Part shown: piece after piece, positions 15,934 to 24,403 of the stretch
Layout of the letters: each line of letters begins with the position of its first letter
How positions within the stretch are numbered: the first letter of the stretch is position 1
Origin: Glycomyces lechevalierae
GTDB taxonomy: Bacteria; Actinomycetota; Actinomycetes; Mycobacteriales; Micromonosporaceae
Direction: 5' to 3'
Length of the DNA: 64,000 nucleotides
NCBI RefSeq assembly: GCF_027622945.1
Contig: NZ_JAPZVQ010000011.1
Span: 108,569-172,568 of the forward strand
Position numbers and translations under genes: made by a program
Notes under the pieces: generated by a model
Seen by the model: only the letters and a program-made list of their open reading frames with translations
Told to the model about the DNA's origin: nothing
Database searches by the model: none

Positions 15934-18900
15934 CTAGAGGGTCTGGAGGAGCTTCCGGATCCGCTTCTCGCTCACCTGGTAGCGGGTGCCGAGCTGCTGG
16001 GCGAAGAAGCTGACGCGCAGTTCCTCGAGCATCCAGCGGACCTCGCGGCCCTCACCGGAGCGGAGCGCGGCGGGACGGGTGCGCGCGAGCGAGTCCCGTT
16101 CGGCCTCTAGGGACTGGATGACTTCCATCTTGCCCTTGTCGGCGGCGATGTCGGCGACCGCGCGCTTGGCGCGGAAGCTGATGGCCTTGACGTAGCGGTG
16201 GAGGTCGTCGAGGCGCCACCAGCCGGTGGTGCCGATGAAGCCGTCCGCGCCGATGAGCCCTTCGAGCTGGCGGCGCATGTCGCTCAACGCGGGGAGGGCG
16301 CGGAGGTCGAACTTGCCTTCGAGGAGGCGGGAGGCCTCGCGGGCCTCGGTCAGGACCGCGGCGGCCTTGCGGGCGACGGCGGCGGACTCGCCGGCGACCT
16401 CGGGTTTCGCGCGTTTGAGGAGGGCTTCGAAGCCTTCACGGTCCCAGGCCGGGCCGCCGCCTTCGATGAGGACCTTGTCGAGGACGGTGCGCACGCAGTC
16501 GGCGAGGAGCGCGTCGACGTTCGCGTAGGGGCCGGTCGCGAGGGCGAGCTGCTCGTTGCGGGTGAGGGCGTCCTTGAGGCGGGGGTCGGGGATGTTGAGG
16601 CGCAGGAGGCGGCGGGTGCCGGCCCACATGTTCGCGGCCTGGGAGCCGGGGTCGGGGAAGGCCTTGATCCCGACGGAGCCGCCTTCGTCGACGAGTCCGG
16701 GGTAGGCCTTCGCGGTGTAGCCCTTGCGCGGGGTCTCGTGGAGCTTGGGGAGGGCGTCGAAGTCCCAGGTCTTGAGGCCGGTGCGTTCGAGGTCGAAGGC
16801 CTCGGAGGCGGCCTCCTGGGTCTTGGGGGCGAGCTGGCGCTGCAGGGCGCCGAGCTCCTTGCCTTCGGCGAGGACCTTGCCTTCCTCGTCCTTGACCTGG
16901 AAGGTGACGAGCAGGTGCCCGGGGACCTTGGTGAGGTCGAAGGCGTCGGCGGGGACGTGCACGCTCGTCATCGACTTGAGGGTGTCCGCGAGCGCGGCCA
17001 TCATGGGCCGGCCGGGGGCGGGGGCCATGCGGGCGACGGCGGCCCTCGCGAAGTCCGGGGCGGGCACGAAGCTGCGGCGCAGGGACTTGGGGAGGCTCTT
17101 GATGAGCGCTTCGGCGAACTCGGCGCGCAGGCCGGGGACCTGCCAGGTGAAGGCGTCCTGGTCGAGCTGCTGGAGGGCCGGGAGCGGGACGGCGACGGTG
17201 ACGCCGTCCCGGGCGGAGCCGGGCTCGAACTCGTAGTCGAGTTCGAGGTCGGCGCCTTCGGAGGTCCAGACCTCGGGGTAGGAGTCGGCGGCGACGCCTT
17301 CGGCGCGGTCGCCGAGGAGCAGGGCCTCGTCGAAGTCGAGGAGGGTCTTGTCCTTCTCCTTCTTCCACCAGGAGTCGAAGTGGCGGCCGGAGACGATGTC
17401 GGCGGGGAGGCGCTCGTCGTAGAAGTCGAAGAGGGTCTGCTCGTCGGCGAGGAGGCCGCGCTGGCGGATCCGGTTCTCGAGGTCCTCGACCTCGCTGATC
17501 TTGGCGAGGTTCCGGGCGAGGAACTTGTGGTGGGTGTCCCATTCGGCCTGGACGAGGGCGTGCCGGATGAACAGCTCGCGGCTGGTCTCGATGTCGATGC
17601 GTCCGAAGTTGACCTTGCGGCGGGCGACGATCGGGACGCCGTAGAGCGTGACGCGCTCGAACGCGAGCACGGCCCCGGCCTTCTTCGACCAGTGCGGCTC
17701 GGAGTAGGTGCGCTTGCTGAGGTGCTCGGCGAGCGGTTCGACCCATTCGGGTTCGATCTTGGCGCAGACGCGGCCCCAGAGGCGGCTGGTCTCGACGAGC
17801 TCGCCGGCGACGACCCAGCGCGGCTGCTTCTTGGCGAGGCCGGAGCCGGGGAAGATCGCGAACTTGGCGTTGCGGCCGCCGAGGTATTCGCGGGTGTCGG
17901 CCTCTTTGACGCCGATGTGGGAGAGGAGCCCGGCGAGGAGCGCGGTGTGGACGCGTTTGGGGTCCGGCGTGGAGTCGGGCGGCTCGATCTCGATCTTCAG
18001 GCTCTTGAGGACGCCGAGGATCTGGCGCACCAGGTCCTGCCACTCGCGGATGCGCAGGTAGTGCAGGTACTCCTGTTTGCACATGCGGCGGAAGGAGCTC
18101 GAGGAGCGGGTCTTGCGCTCGTTCTCGAGGTACCGCCACAGGTTCAGGTACGCGGAGAAGTCGGAGTCGGGGTCGTTGAAGCGCGCGTGGGACTGGTCGG
18201 CCTGGGCGCGCTTGTCCGCCGGGCGCTCCTTCGGGTCCTGAATGGACATCGCGGCGGTGATGACGGCGACGGCGTGCACGCACTGCTCGTCGCGGGCCTG
18301 CAGGATCATGCGGGCCAGGCGCGGGTCGATCGGCAGGCGCGCGATGTCGCGGCCGGCCTTGGTGAGGCGCCGCTCGCCGGCGCGCACGTCCTCGAGCGCG
18401 CCGAGCTCCACCAGGAGGTCCATGCCGTCCTTGATGTTGCGCGAGTCGGGCGCGTCCACGAACGGGAAGGACTCGACCCGGCCGAGCTTCGCGGCGGTCA
18501 TCTGCAGGATGACGCTGGCGAGGTTGGTCCGCAGGATCTCCGCGTCCGTGAACTCGGGGCGGGCGTTGAAGTCGTCCTCGGAGTACAGGCGGATGCAGAT
18601 GCCCTCGGCAACGCGGCCGCAGCGGCCCGCGCGCTGGTTGGCGCTGGCCTGGCTGATCGCCTCGATCGGCAGGCGCTGCACCTTGGTGCGCGCGGAGTAG
18701 CGCGAGATGCGGGCGTACCCGGCGTCGATCACGTACCGGATGCCCGGCACCGTCAGGGAGGTCTCGGCGACGTTGGTGGAGAGGATGATCCGGCGGCCGG
18801 TGTGCGAGGAGAAGACCCGGTGCTGCTCCTGGGCGGAGAGGCGCGCGTAGAGCGGGACGACCTCGGTGTGCCGGAGCTTCGCCTTCTCGAGGGCGTCGGC

Positions 18901-19827
18901 GGTGTCGCGGATCTCCTGCTCACCGGAGAGGAAGACGAGGATGTCGCCGTCGCCGACGCGGCCGAGCTCGTTGACGGCGTCGAGGATGCCGTCGATCTGG
19001 TCGCGCTGCTCCTCGCCGTCCTCGTCCCGCAGCGGCCGGTACCGGACCTCGACGGGGAAGGTGCGGCCGGAGACCTCGAGGATCGGCGCGGGCGCGTCCT
19101 CCGATCCGAAGTGCTTGGCGAACCGCTCGGGGTCGATCGTCGCGGAGGTGACGATGACCTTGAGGTCCGGGCGCTTGGGGAGGATCTGCTTCAGGCAGCC
19201 GAGGATGAAGTCGATGTTGAGGCTGCGCTCGTGCGCCTCGTCGATGATGATCGTGTCGTAGGCGCTCAGGAGCCGGTCGTGCTGGATCTCCGTGAGCAGG
19301 ATGCCGTCCGTCATGAGCTTCACATAGCTCTTGTCCGAGACCTGGTCGGTGAAGCGGACCTTCCAGCCCACGGCCTCGCCGAGCGGCGAACCCACCTCTT
19401 CGGCGATGCGCTCGGCGACCGCGCGGGCCGCGATGCGGCGCGGCTGCGTGTGCCCGATCATGCCGCGCACCCCGCGGCCCAGCTCGAGGCAGATCTTCGG
19501 GATCTGCGTGGTCTTGCCCGAACCGGTCTCACCGGCGATGATCACGACCTGGTGGTCCCTGATCGCCTCCAGGATGTCGTCCTTGCGCTGCGACACCGGC
19601 AGCGCCTCGGGGTAGACGATCCTCGGCACGCCCGCTGCGCGGGCCGCCAGCGCGGCCTCCTTGCGCTCCACGTCGGCCTCGAGCTTCGCGAAGGCCTCGG
19701 CGCGGGCCGGGCCCTCGAGTTCGCGGGCCTCCCGCAGGCGGCGGCGCAGCGCACGCTGATCGGCCGTACGCAGGGCGAAGACGCGCTCGCGCAGGCTGGT
19801 TCGGGAGTCAGGGACGCTGCTGGGCAT
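15934..19827 (-). CDS. hrpA: ATP-dependent RNA helicase HrpA (DEAH box)
   Basis: A 1297-residue DEAH/RHA helicase, the same size as E. coli HrpA (about 1300 residues). Walker A GETGSGKTTQ at 99-108, DEAH at 196-199, SATIDPERF (motif III), the motif VI QRAGRCGR, then the HA2/OB region (QEYLHYLRIREWQDL) and the long DUF3418 C-terminal domain typical of HrpA. HrpA is known to resolve stalled or collided ribosomes in E. coli. The ATG at 19827 is chosen over upstream starts because conservation begins near SLRERVFALR; no strong ribosome-binding site is visible. A single-gene transcript is likely. Confidence 0.92.
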   Translation of the reverse strand: MPSSVPDSRTSLRERVFALRTADQRALRRRLREARELEGPARAEAFAKLEADVERKEAALAARAAGVPRIVYPEALPVSQRKDDILEAIRDHQVVIIAGETGSGKTTQIPKICLELGRGVRGMIGHTQPRRIAARAVAERIAEEVGSPLGEAVGWKVRFTDQVSDKSYVKLMTDGILLTEIQHDRLLSAYDTIIIDEAHERSLNIDFILGCLKQILPKRPDLKVIVTSATIDPERFAKHFGSEDAPAPILEVSGRTFPVEVRYRPLRDEDGEEQRDQIDGILDAVNELGRVGDGDILVFLSGEQEIRDTADALEKAKLRHTEVVPLYARLSAQEQHRVFSSHTGRRIILSTNVAETSLTVPGIRYVIDAGYARISRYSARTKVQRLPIEAISQASANQRAGRCGRVAEGICIRLYSEDDFNARPEFTDAEILRTNLASVILQMTAAKLGRVESFPFVDAPDSRNIKDGMDLLVELGALEDVRAGERRLTKAGRDIARLPIDPRLARMILQARDEQCVHAVAVITAAMSIQDPKERPADKRAQADQSHARFNDPDSDFSAYLNLWRYLENERKTRSSSSFRRMCKQEYLHYLRIREWQDLVRQILGVLKSLKIEIEPPDSTPDPKRVHTALLAGLLSHIGVKEADTREYLGGRNAKFAIFPGSGLAKKQPRWVVAGELVETSRLWGRVCAKIEPEWVEPLAEHLSKRTYSEPHWSKKAGAVLAFERVTLYGVPIVARRKVNFGRIDIETSRELFIRHALVQAEWDTHHKFLARNLAKISEVEDLENRIRQRGLLADEQTLFDFYDERLPADIVSGRHFDSWWKKEKDKTLLDFDEALLLGDRAEGVAADSYPEVWTSEGADLELDYEFEPGSARDGVTVAVPLPALQQLDQDAFTWQVPGLRAEFAEALIKSLPKSLRRSFVPAPDFARAAVARMAPAPGRPMMAALADTLKSMTSVHVPADAFDLTKVPGHLLVTFQVKDEEGKVLAEGKELGALQRQLAPKTQEAASEAFDLERTGLKTWDFDALPKLHETPRKGYTAKAYPGLVDEGGSVGIKAFPDPGSQAANMWAGTRRLLRLNIPDPRLKDALTRNEQLALATGPYANVDALLADCVRTVLDKVLIEGGGPAWDREGFEALLKRAKPEVAGESAAVARKAAAVLTEAREASRLLEGKFDLRALPALSDMRRQLEGLIGADGFIGTTGWWRLDDLHRYVKAISFRAKRAVADIAADKGKMEVIQSLEAERDSLARTRPAALRSGEGREVRWMLEELRVSFFAQQLGTRYQVSEKRIRKLLQTL

Positions 19828-19914
19828 GACGATCGTCAACGATACTTGGACGGCGCGCCCGGCCGCCATCCATTAAGCGCCGCAGTGACCGACACGGCGC
19901 GGCGGCCGTGCGGC

Positions 19915-20421
19915 CTAGTCCTCCTCGAGGTCCCCGCACAGCACCCGGTTCGCGTCCAGGCCCTCGGACTGCATGAGGGCATCGGGGGCGTGGACGACGA
20001 CGCTCTCGGCGCGGTCGTCGAGGACGAGGCCGCTCGAGACGGTGGCCGAGCCGACGCCCGTGTCCGAGGTGGTGAAGGACAGCTCGATGATGTTCCCGGC
20101 CGCGTCCTCGCCGTCGGGGTCGGAAAGCCAGTGGCCGCCGCCGGGCGGGTCCTCGTCGCATTCGCCGTCGTGGACGTGCGCCGTGTACTCGGTGCCGGGC
20201 GCGAGGCCGGCGACCGCGAGCCGCACCGAGGTGCTGCCGGTCGAGGAGATGTCGGCGGTGCCGGTCGCGTGCGGGGCGACCTGGCTCCAGTCGGCGGTGA
20301 CCGCGAGCGTGGCGGTCCAGGCGCCGCCGAGTTCATCGCTCTTGGGGTCCTCGCCGCCGCAGCCGGCGAGGGCTCCGGCGAGGACGACCGCGGCAACGGG
20401 CAGTGCTCGGGTGGACGGCAT
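19915..20421 (-). CDS. Cu/Zn superoxide dismutase-like lipoprotein
   Basis: A 168-residue lipoprotein. ATG 20421 follows AAGGAG; the signal ends in a lipobox LAGC with Cys 21 as the acylated residue. The mature part resembles SodC: AHVHDGEC (His 82 and His 84), GGHW (His 97), DPDGEDAAGN and VVVHAPD (His 144), with Cys 88 and Cys 162 placed for the usual disulfide. In SodC these histidines bind copper and zinc, so dismutase activity at the outer membrane face is plausible, though some ligands look shifted and the protein may be only SodC-like. Actinobacterial respiratory supercomplexes can carry a SodC subunit, a possible link. Confidence 0.65.
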   Translation of the reverse strand: MPSTRALPVAAVVLAGALAGCGGEDPKSDELGGAWTATLAVTADWSQVAPHATGTADISSTGSTSVRLAVAGLAPGTEYTAHVHDGECDEDPPGGGHWLSDPDGEDAAGNIIELSFTTSDTGVGSATVSSGLVLDDRAESVVVHAPDALMQSEGLDANRVLCGDLEED

Positions 20422-20508
20422 CGGCGCTCCTTCGTCAGTGCCCCTGTTCTGCGGGCGCACCCAGTATCGGCCCGCCGGTGCCGTCCTCCCGGTATTCCAC
20501 GCCGGTCG

Positions 20509-22098
20509 CTACGCCGCGACCGGCACGTCGACCGCGATCCCCTCCCCGCGCGTGAGCTCGACCCGGCGGGTCAGGCCGAGCCCGTCGAGGAACGCCTCGT
20601 CGTGGCTGACGACCACGAGCGCCCCCTGGAACGCGGTGAGCGCCTGCTGGAGCTGCCGGATCGAGCTCATGTCGAGGTTGTTCGTCGGCTCGTCGAGCAG
20701 CAGCAGCTGCGGCGCGGGCTGGGACGAGAGGACCGCGGCGAGGGCGGCGCGCAGGCGCTGGCCGCCGGAGAGGGTCGAGACACGCTGGAAGACCGCGTCG
20801 CGGCGCATGCCGAAGCGGGCCAGGCGGGTCCGCAGGACCTTCTCTTCGGCGTCGGGCGCTTTGGCGCGCACGTTGTCGAGCACGCTCGCGTCGTCGTCGA
20901 GCAGTTCGAGCCGCTGGGTGAGGAACCCGTGCGGGACGCGGGCGGCGTCGGCGACGGCGCGCAGCAGCGTGGTCTTGCCCGCGCCGTTGTCCCCGGTGAT
21001 CGCGACGCGCTCAGGGCCGCGGAGGTGGAGTCCGAGGCCGTCCCCGTAGAGGTCGCTCACTTTGAGGCCCTTGAGGATCACGATGTCGCGGTGACTGGAG
21101 ACGCTGGTCTCGGGCAGGTCGACGTTGATGCCGCCGTCGTCGCGCAGCGCCTCCTCGGCCTCGTCGAGGCGCTCGCGGGCTTCGGCGACGTCGTCGAGTT
21201 TGGCGTTGAGGATCTTCGCGGAGGAGACCTCGCCGGCGTTCTTCTTGCCGTTGAGCAGGATCTTCGGTGTGCCGCCGCGCTCGCGTTCGCGGCGCCAGGA
21301 CGCGGCGCCCTTGTCGTTCTGGACGCGGGTGGCGATGAGCTCCTTCTTCTGGCGGGTCAGGTCCTGCTTGGCGTCGCGCACCATGCGGGCCGCGACCTCC
21401 TGCTCGACGGCGATGACCTCCTCGTAGGCGCTGTAGTTGCCTTCGAAGACGCGGATGCTCCCCTTGTAGAGCTCGGCGACGGCGTCGACGTGCTCGAGGA
21501 GCGCCCGGTCGTGGCTGACGACCACGAGGGTGCCGTTGAAGCGCCGGATCGCCTGGTACAGGCGCTTTCTCGCCGAGGCGTCGAGGTTGTTCGACGGTTC
21601 GTCGAGGAGCAGCACGTCCGGGCGGCGGGCGAGCCTCCCGGCGAGTCCCACGAGCATCGACTCGCCGCCGGACAGGGTCGCGACGGTGCGGTCGAAGCCC
21701 ACGTGGTCGAGGCCGAGTTCGTCGAGCGCGACGCGGGCGCGGTCCAGGAAGTCCCAGTCGTCGCCGATCACGTTGAAGTTGGCCTCGTCCGCGTCGCCGG
21801 CTTCGATGGCGGCCAGCGCGCGGCGCTTCTCTGCGATGTCGAGGAGGTCGGACACGGTGTCGCCCAAGCGGAGCGGGAGCTCCTGCGGCAGGTACTCGAT
21901 GAGGCCGGAGGCCGTGATCGTGCCGGATTCGGGTTTGACGAGCCCGGCCACGAGTTTGAGCAGTGTGGACTTGCCGGTGCCGTTGTCGCCGATGAGGGCG
22001 GTGCGGCCGTCGGAGAAGACGACGTCGAGGCCGTCGAAGATCCGCTCGCCCTCCGGCCACAGGAAGCGGAGCTGCTGAACGTTGATATAGGTGGTCAT
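20509..22098 (-). CDS. ABC-F family ATPase (possible antibiotic-resistance type)
   Basis: A 529-residue protein with two ABC domains and no membrane segments. Walker A motifs are GDNGTGKS (37-44) and GDNGAGKT (about 360); signatures LSGGES and LSGGQRLR; Walker B LLLDEPSNNLD and LLLDEPTNNLD. The linker between them is charged and helical, as expected of the P-site tRNA-interaction motif. ABC-F proteins bind the ribosomal E site and either relieve stalling or protect against ribosome-targeting drugs. It differs from the EttA encoded at 44.7 kb. A long leader with an ORF and hairpins precedes it, which favours the inducible resistance subgroup. ATG 22098 follows GAGAGAGG. Confidence 0.85.
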   Translation of the reverse strand: MTTYINVQQLRFLWPEGERIFDGLDVVFSDGRTALIGDNGTGKSTLLKLVAGLVKPESGTITASGLIEYLPQELPLRLGDTVSDLLDIAEKRRALAAIEAGDADEANFNVIGDDWDFLDRARVALDELGLDHVGFDRTVATLSGGESMLVGLAGRLARRPDVLLLDEPSNNLDASARKRLYQAIRRFNGTLVVVSHDRALLEHVDAVAELYKGSIRVFEGNYSAYEEVIAVEQEVAARMVRDAKQDLTRQKKELIATRVQNDKGAASWRRERERGGTPKILLNGKKNAGEVSSAKILNAKLDDVAEARERLDEAEEALRDDGGINVDLPETSVSSHRDIVILKGLKVSDLYGDGLGLHLRGPERVAITGDNGAGKTTLLRAVADAARVPHGFLTQRLELLDDDASVLDNVRAKAPDAEEKVLRTRLARFGMRRDAVFQRVSTLSGGQRLRAALAAVLSSQPAPQLLLLDEPTNNLDMSSIRQLQQALTAFQGALVVVSHDEAFLDGLGLTRRVELTRGEGIAVDVPVAA

Positions 22099-22220
22099 GA
22101 GACCTCTCTCAGGTCGATGCTGAACGGGATCGAGATGAGAGACATCGCGCCGGAACGGCGAAAAGGGAGTCCTCCCGGGCTGGCTTCTTCCAGCGGGCAC
22201 TCTCTTGATCGAAGACACAC
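22095..22220 (-). CDS. Possible 41-codon upstream ORF overlapping the ABC-F start
   Basis: GTG at 22220 opens a frame of 41 codons whose TGA overlaps the ABC-F ATG (ATGA), which would couple translation of the two. It starts MCLRSREC and ends SIDLREVS. Leader ORFs control many ABC-F and erm genes through ribosome stalling. There is no clear ribosome-binding site, and an in-frame N-terminal extension of the ABC-F gene is also open, so it may be chance. Confidence 0.3.
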   Translation of the reverse strand: MCLRSRECPLEEASPGGLPFRRSGAMSLISIPFSIDLREVS

Positions 22221-22316
22221 CGGTCACGTGCACAGAGACGTGATGGCGCGATGTCTACGACCTAGAGCTTCAAGTGAGTGCCTAACGTCGGGAACAAGGA
22301 CGTCGTCAAGGTTAGG
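22161..22316 (-). promoter_or_regulatory. Leader of the ABC-F gene with hairpins and inverted repeat
   Basis: CCTAAC (22281-22286) and GTTAGG (22311-22316) are inverted around TTGACG and likely frame the promoter. In the leader, GCTGG/CCAGC (22179-22194) forms one hairpin, and GGGAGGACTCCC followed by TTTT on the minus strand (22176-22161) looks like a weak intrinsic terminator, that is, a possible attenuator before the ABC-F start. Confidence 0.4.
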
Positions 22317-22349
22317 TCAGGGACGCATCGGTCGTCAAGGGAGATGCGC

Positions 22350-22428
22350 GACACGGGCCCCCTGCGGTGAGGCGGGCGGCCCGTGTCTCTCAGGCGATGA
22401 CGAGGCCGCACACGGTTCGTGTGCGGCC
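22350..22428 (-). terminator. Two hairpins after metPS
   Basis: GACACGGGCC (22350-22359) pairs with GGCCCGTGTC (22378-22387), and GGCCGCACAC (22404-22413) with GTGTGCGGCC (22419-22428) around GGTTC. Both lie between the metS stop and the divergent leader of the ABC-F gene. Confidence 0.65.
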
Positions 22429-22453
22429 ATCGTCGATGGACAGTCGCCGAACG

Positions 22454-22564
22454 TCAGTCCTCGTGCTGCTCGGGATTCCTGATGAGCGCGATGATCGAGA
22501 CGAGCAGACCGCCGCCGACCACCGCGAGCGCGACGATCATCATCGCAATGGCGCTGGGAGTCAC
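22454..22564 (-). CDS. metS: Small subunit of MetPS-type NSS transporter
   Basis: A 36-residue one-helix membrane protein (VTPSAIAMMIVALAVVGGG then LLVSIIALIRNPEQHED), too short for usual gene callers. Its GTG overlaps the stop of the transporter gene by 4 nt (GTGA). In Corynebacterium glutamicum such a small protein, MetS, is needed with MetP for sodium-dependent methionine and alanine uptake. The single TM followed by R-NP-E is the family pattern as I know it. High confidence from position and sequence together. Confidence 0.85.
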   Translation of the reverse strand: MTPSAIAMMIVALAVVGGGLLVSIIALIRNPEQHED

Positions 22565-24126
22565 AGGTCCACCTCCTTCTCGATCGCAACGAATCCCGCG
22601 TCGTCGAAGACCTCTTCAGGCACGGCCGGCGGCCCCTCCTTGCGACGCAGCACGACCGCCATGACCAGCGCGAACGCGAGCGAGCCGCCCGCGACCGCCC
22701 AGCCGAAGGCCTGGTACTCGCGGTAGTCGGCGAGCGGGCTGTCGGGCCCGGCCGTGAGCAGGTCCTGGACGTTGAAGAACAGGATGACCGCCAGCGCGAG
22801 CGGCGTGATCACGCCCAGGCAGGCGAACCAGATCGGGCCGATCTTGAAGGCCGAGGTGGCGTTCGCGTCGTCGCGCAGTTCCTTCCACCGCCACAGGACC
22901 CACACCACGGCGATGATCGCGACCGGAGCGGCCACCGCGATGCCGTAGTTGTTGATGAAGTGGTCGGTCACGTCGAGCACCATGAGGCCGTTCACCGTCG
23001 GGAACAGGATGAGCGAGACCACGGCCATGCCGCCGCCGACGATCATGACGGTCTTCCTGCGGCCCCAGCCGAAGCGGTCCTCGAAGGCCGCGACCGGGAC
23101 CTCGACCACGCTGATGAGGGAGGCCCACCCCGCGACCACGAGGGACACGAAGAAGAGCACGCCGAACAGGCCCGCGAGGTACGGCAGCGTGTTGATGATC
23201 GCCGGGAAGGCGATGAACGCCAGGCCCACGCCCTGATACGACTGCTCATCGATCGGCACACCGGTCTCGAGCGCGAGGAAGCCGAGCACCGAGAAGACCG
23301 CGATGCCGGCCAGGATCTCGCCGAACGAGTTCGACATGCCCACGGTCCATGCGGAGGTGGTGATGTCGGACTTGCGTTTGAGGTAGGAGCCGTAGGTGAT
23401 CATGATGCCGAAGCCGACGGACAGCGTGAAGAAGATCTGCGCGTAGGCGGCGAGCCACACCTGCGGGCCGCGGATGGCCTCCCAGTCGGGCGTGAAGAAC
23501 GCGTTCAGGCCGTCGACCGCGCCGTCGAGCGTGAGGGACTGGACAAGGAGCGCGCCGAAGAGCACGACCAGGAGCGGGATGAAGATCTTGCTGGTGGCTT
23601 CGATGCCCTTCTTGACGCCCGCGCCGATCACCGCGAGGGTGGCGAACCACACCAGCGCGAGGGCGACGGCCAGGCCCGGGAGCCAGGTCCCGAAGTCGTA
23701 GAGGCCTCCGGCCTGGAGGAAGTCGACCATGAGGAACTGGGCGGGGTCCTCTCCCCACTGCTGCTCCAGGGAGAAGTACGCGTACCAGGCGGCCCAGGCG
23801 ATGATGACCGCGTAGTAGACGCCGATGACGATCGAGATCGCCACCTGCCACCAGCCGATGAACTCGGTGTTCCTGTTCAGGCGGCGGAAGGCCAGCGGGG
23901 CCGAGCCCCGGAAGCGGCGCCCGATCGTGAATTCGAGGATCAGCAGCGGGATGCCTGCCGTGCAGAGGGCGACCAGGTAGGGGATGAGGAACGCGCCGCC
24001 GCCGTTCTCGTAGGCGACGCCGGGGAAGCGCCAGATGTTCCCCAGGCCGAGGGCGGAGCCGACGGCGGCGAGGATGAACCCGAGCCTGCTCCCCCAGTTC
24101 TCTCTGACATTCGGTTCTCTCGCCAT
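22561..24126 (-). CDS. metP: Neurotransmitter:sodium symporter family amino-acid importer (MetP-like)
   Basis: A 521-residue LeuT-fold transporter with about 12 membrane segments. The first helix reads GFILAAVGSALGLGNIWRFP, the NSS signature with the unwound substrate- and sodium-binding site. YSAAYSLG-like TM3 region is present as VGVYYAVIIAW, and TM6 as FFTLSVGFGIMITYGSY. The charged tail ends in EKEVDL. With the adjacent 36-residue MetS partner it is likely a methionine/alanine importer; the substrate is inferred from that pairing. ATG 24126 is chosen because GGAGAG lies 9 nt upstream. Two hairpins terminate the operon. Confidence 0.85.
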   Translation of the reverse strand: MAREPNVRENWGSRLGFILAAVGSALGLGNIWRFPGVAYENGGGAFLIPYLVALCTAGIPLLILEFTIGRRFRGSAPLAFRRLNRNTEFIGWWQVAISIVIGVYYAVIIAWAAWYAYFSLEQQWGEDPAQFLMVDFLQAGGLYDFGTWLPGLAVALALVWFATLAVIGAGVKKGIEATSKIFIPLLVVLFGALLVQSLTLDGAVDGLNAFFTPDWEAIRGPQVWLAAYAQIFFTLSVGFGIMITYGSYLKRKSDITTSAWTVGMSNSFGEILAGIAVFSVLGFLALETGVPIDEQSYQGVGLAFIAFPAIINTLPYLAGLFGVLFFVSLVVAGWASLISVVEVPVAAFEDRFGWGRRKTVMIVGGGMAVVSLILFPTVNGLMVLDVTDHFINNYGIAVAAPVAIIAVVWVLWRWKELRDDANATSAFKIGPIWFACLGVITPLALAVILFFNVQDLLTAGPDSPLADYREYQAFGWAVAGGSLAFALVMAVVLRRKEGPPAVPEEVFDDAGFVAIEKEVDL

Positions 24127-24262
24127 GGGCGGTCTCTCCAAGTACATCGGGGTCAGGGCACTGATAACGGCCTATACCGTAGCGAAGCCCATGGTCCTGG
24201 AGCGCGCGAGTACCTCGGATCCGCTGTGCGCACGGTCTCCGCGGACGCGGCAAGAGGAGACG

Positions 24263-24283
24263 ATGCGTCCTCGCAAGCGCTAA
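24263..24283 (+). CDS. Six-residue basic mini-ORF with strong ribosome-binding site
   Basis: AGAGGAGA is followed by ATG CGT CCT CGC AAG CGC TAA (MRPRKR), about 120 bp before the helD start and right before a T-rich run. The strong Shine-Dalgarno sequence in front of a stop-limited six-codon frame suggests a regulatory leader for helD rather than chance, but no alternative hairpins as clear as those at 12.76 kb were found. Confidence 0.3.
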   Translation: MRPRKR

Positions 24284-24403
24284 GCTTTTTCAGTTGCGCA
24301 CTCCGCGGCCTCGGCGGCACTGGCGAGTCGAATTCCTCGCAGAACCCGGGCACTCGCGCACCGTTCGCGCATCAATCCGCCCGCTCCGCATCAGAGGAGA
24401 GCC

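Noticed and set aside
16198-22482. Very long open frame of about 2094 codons on the plus strand
   Set aside because: It is the complement of hrpA, the SodC-like gene and the ABC-F gene; high GC leaves antisense frames open. It has no domain likeness and crosses several real genes.
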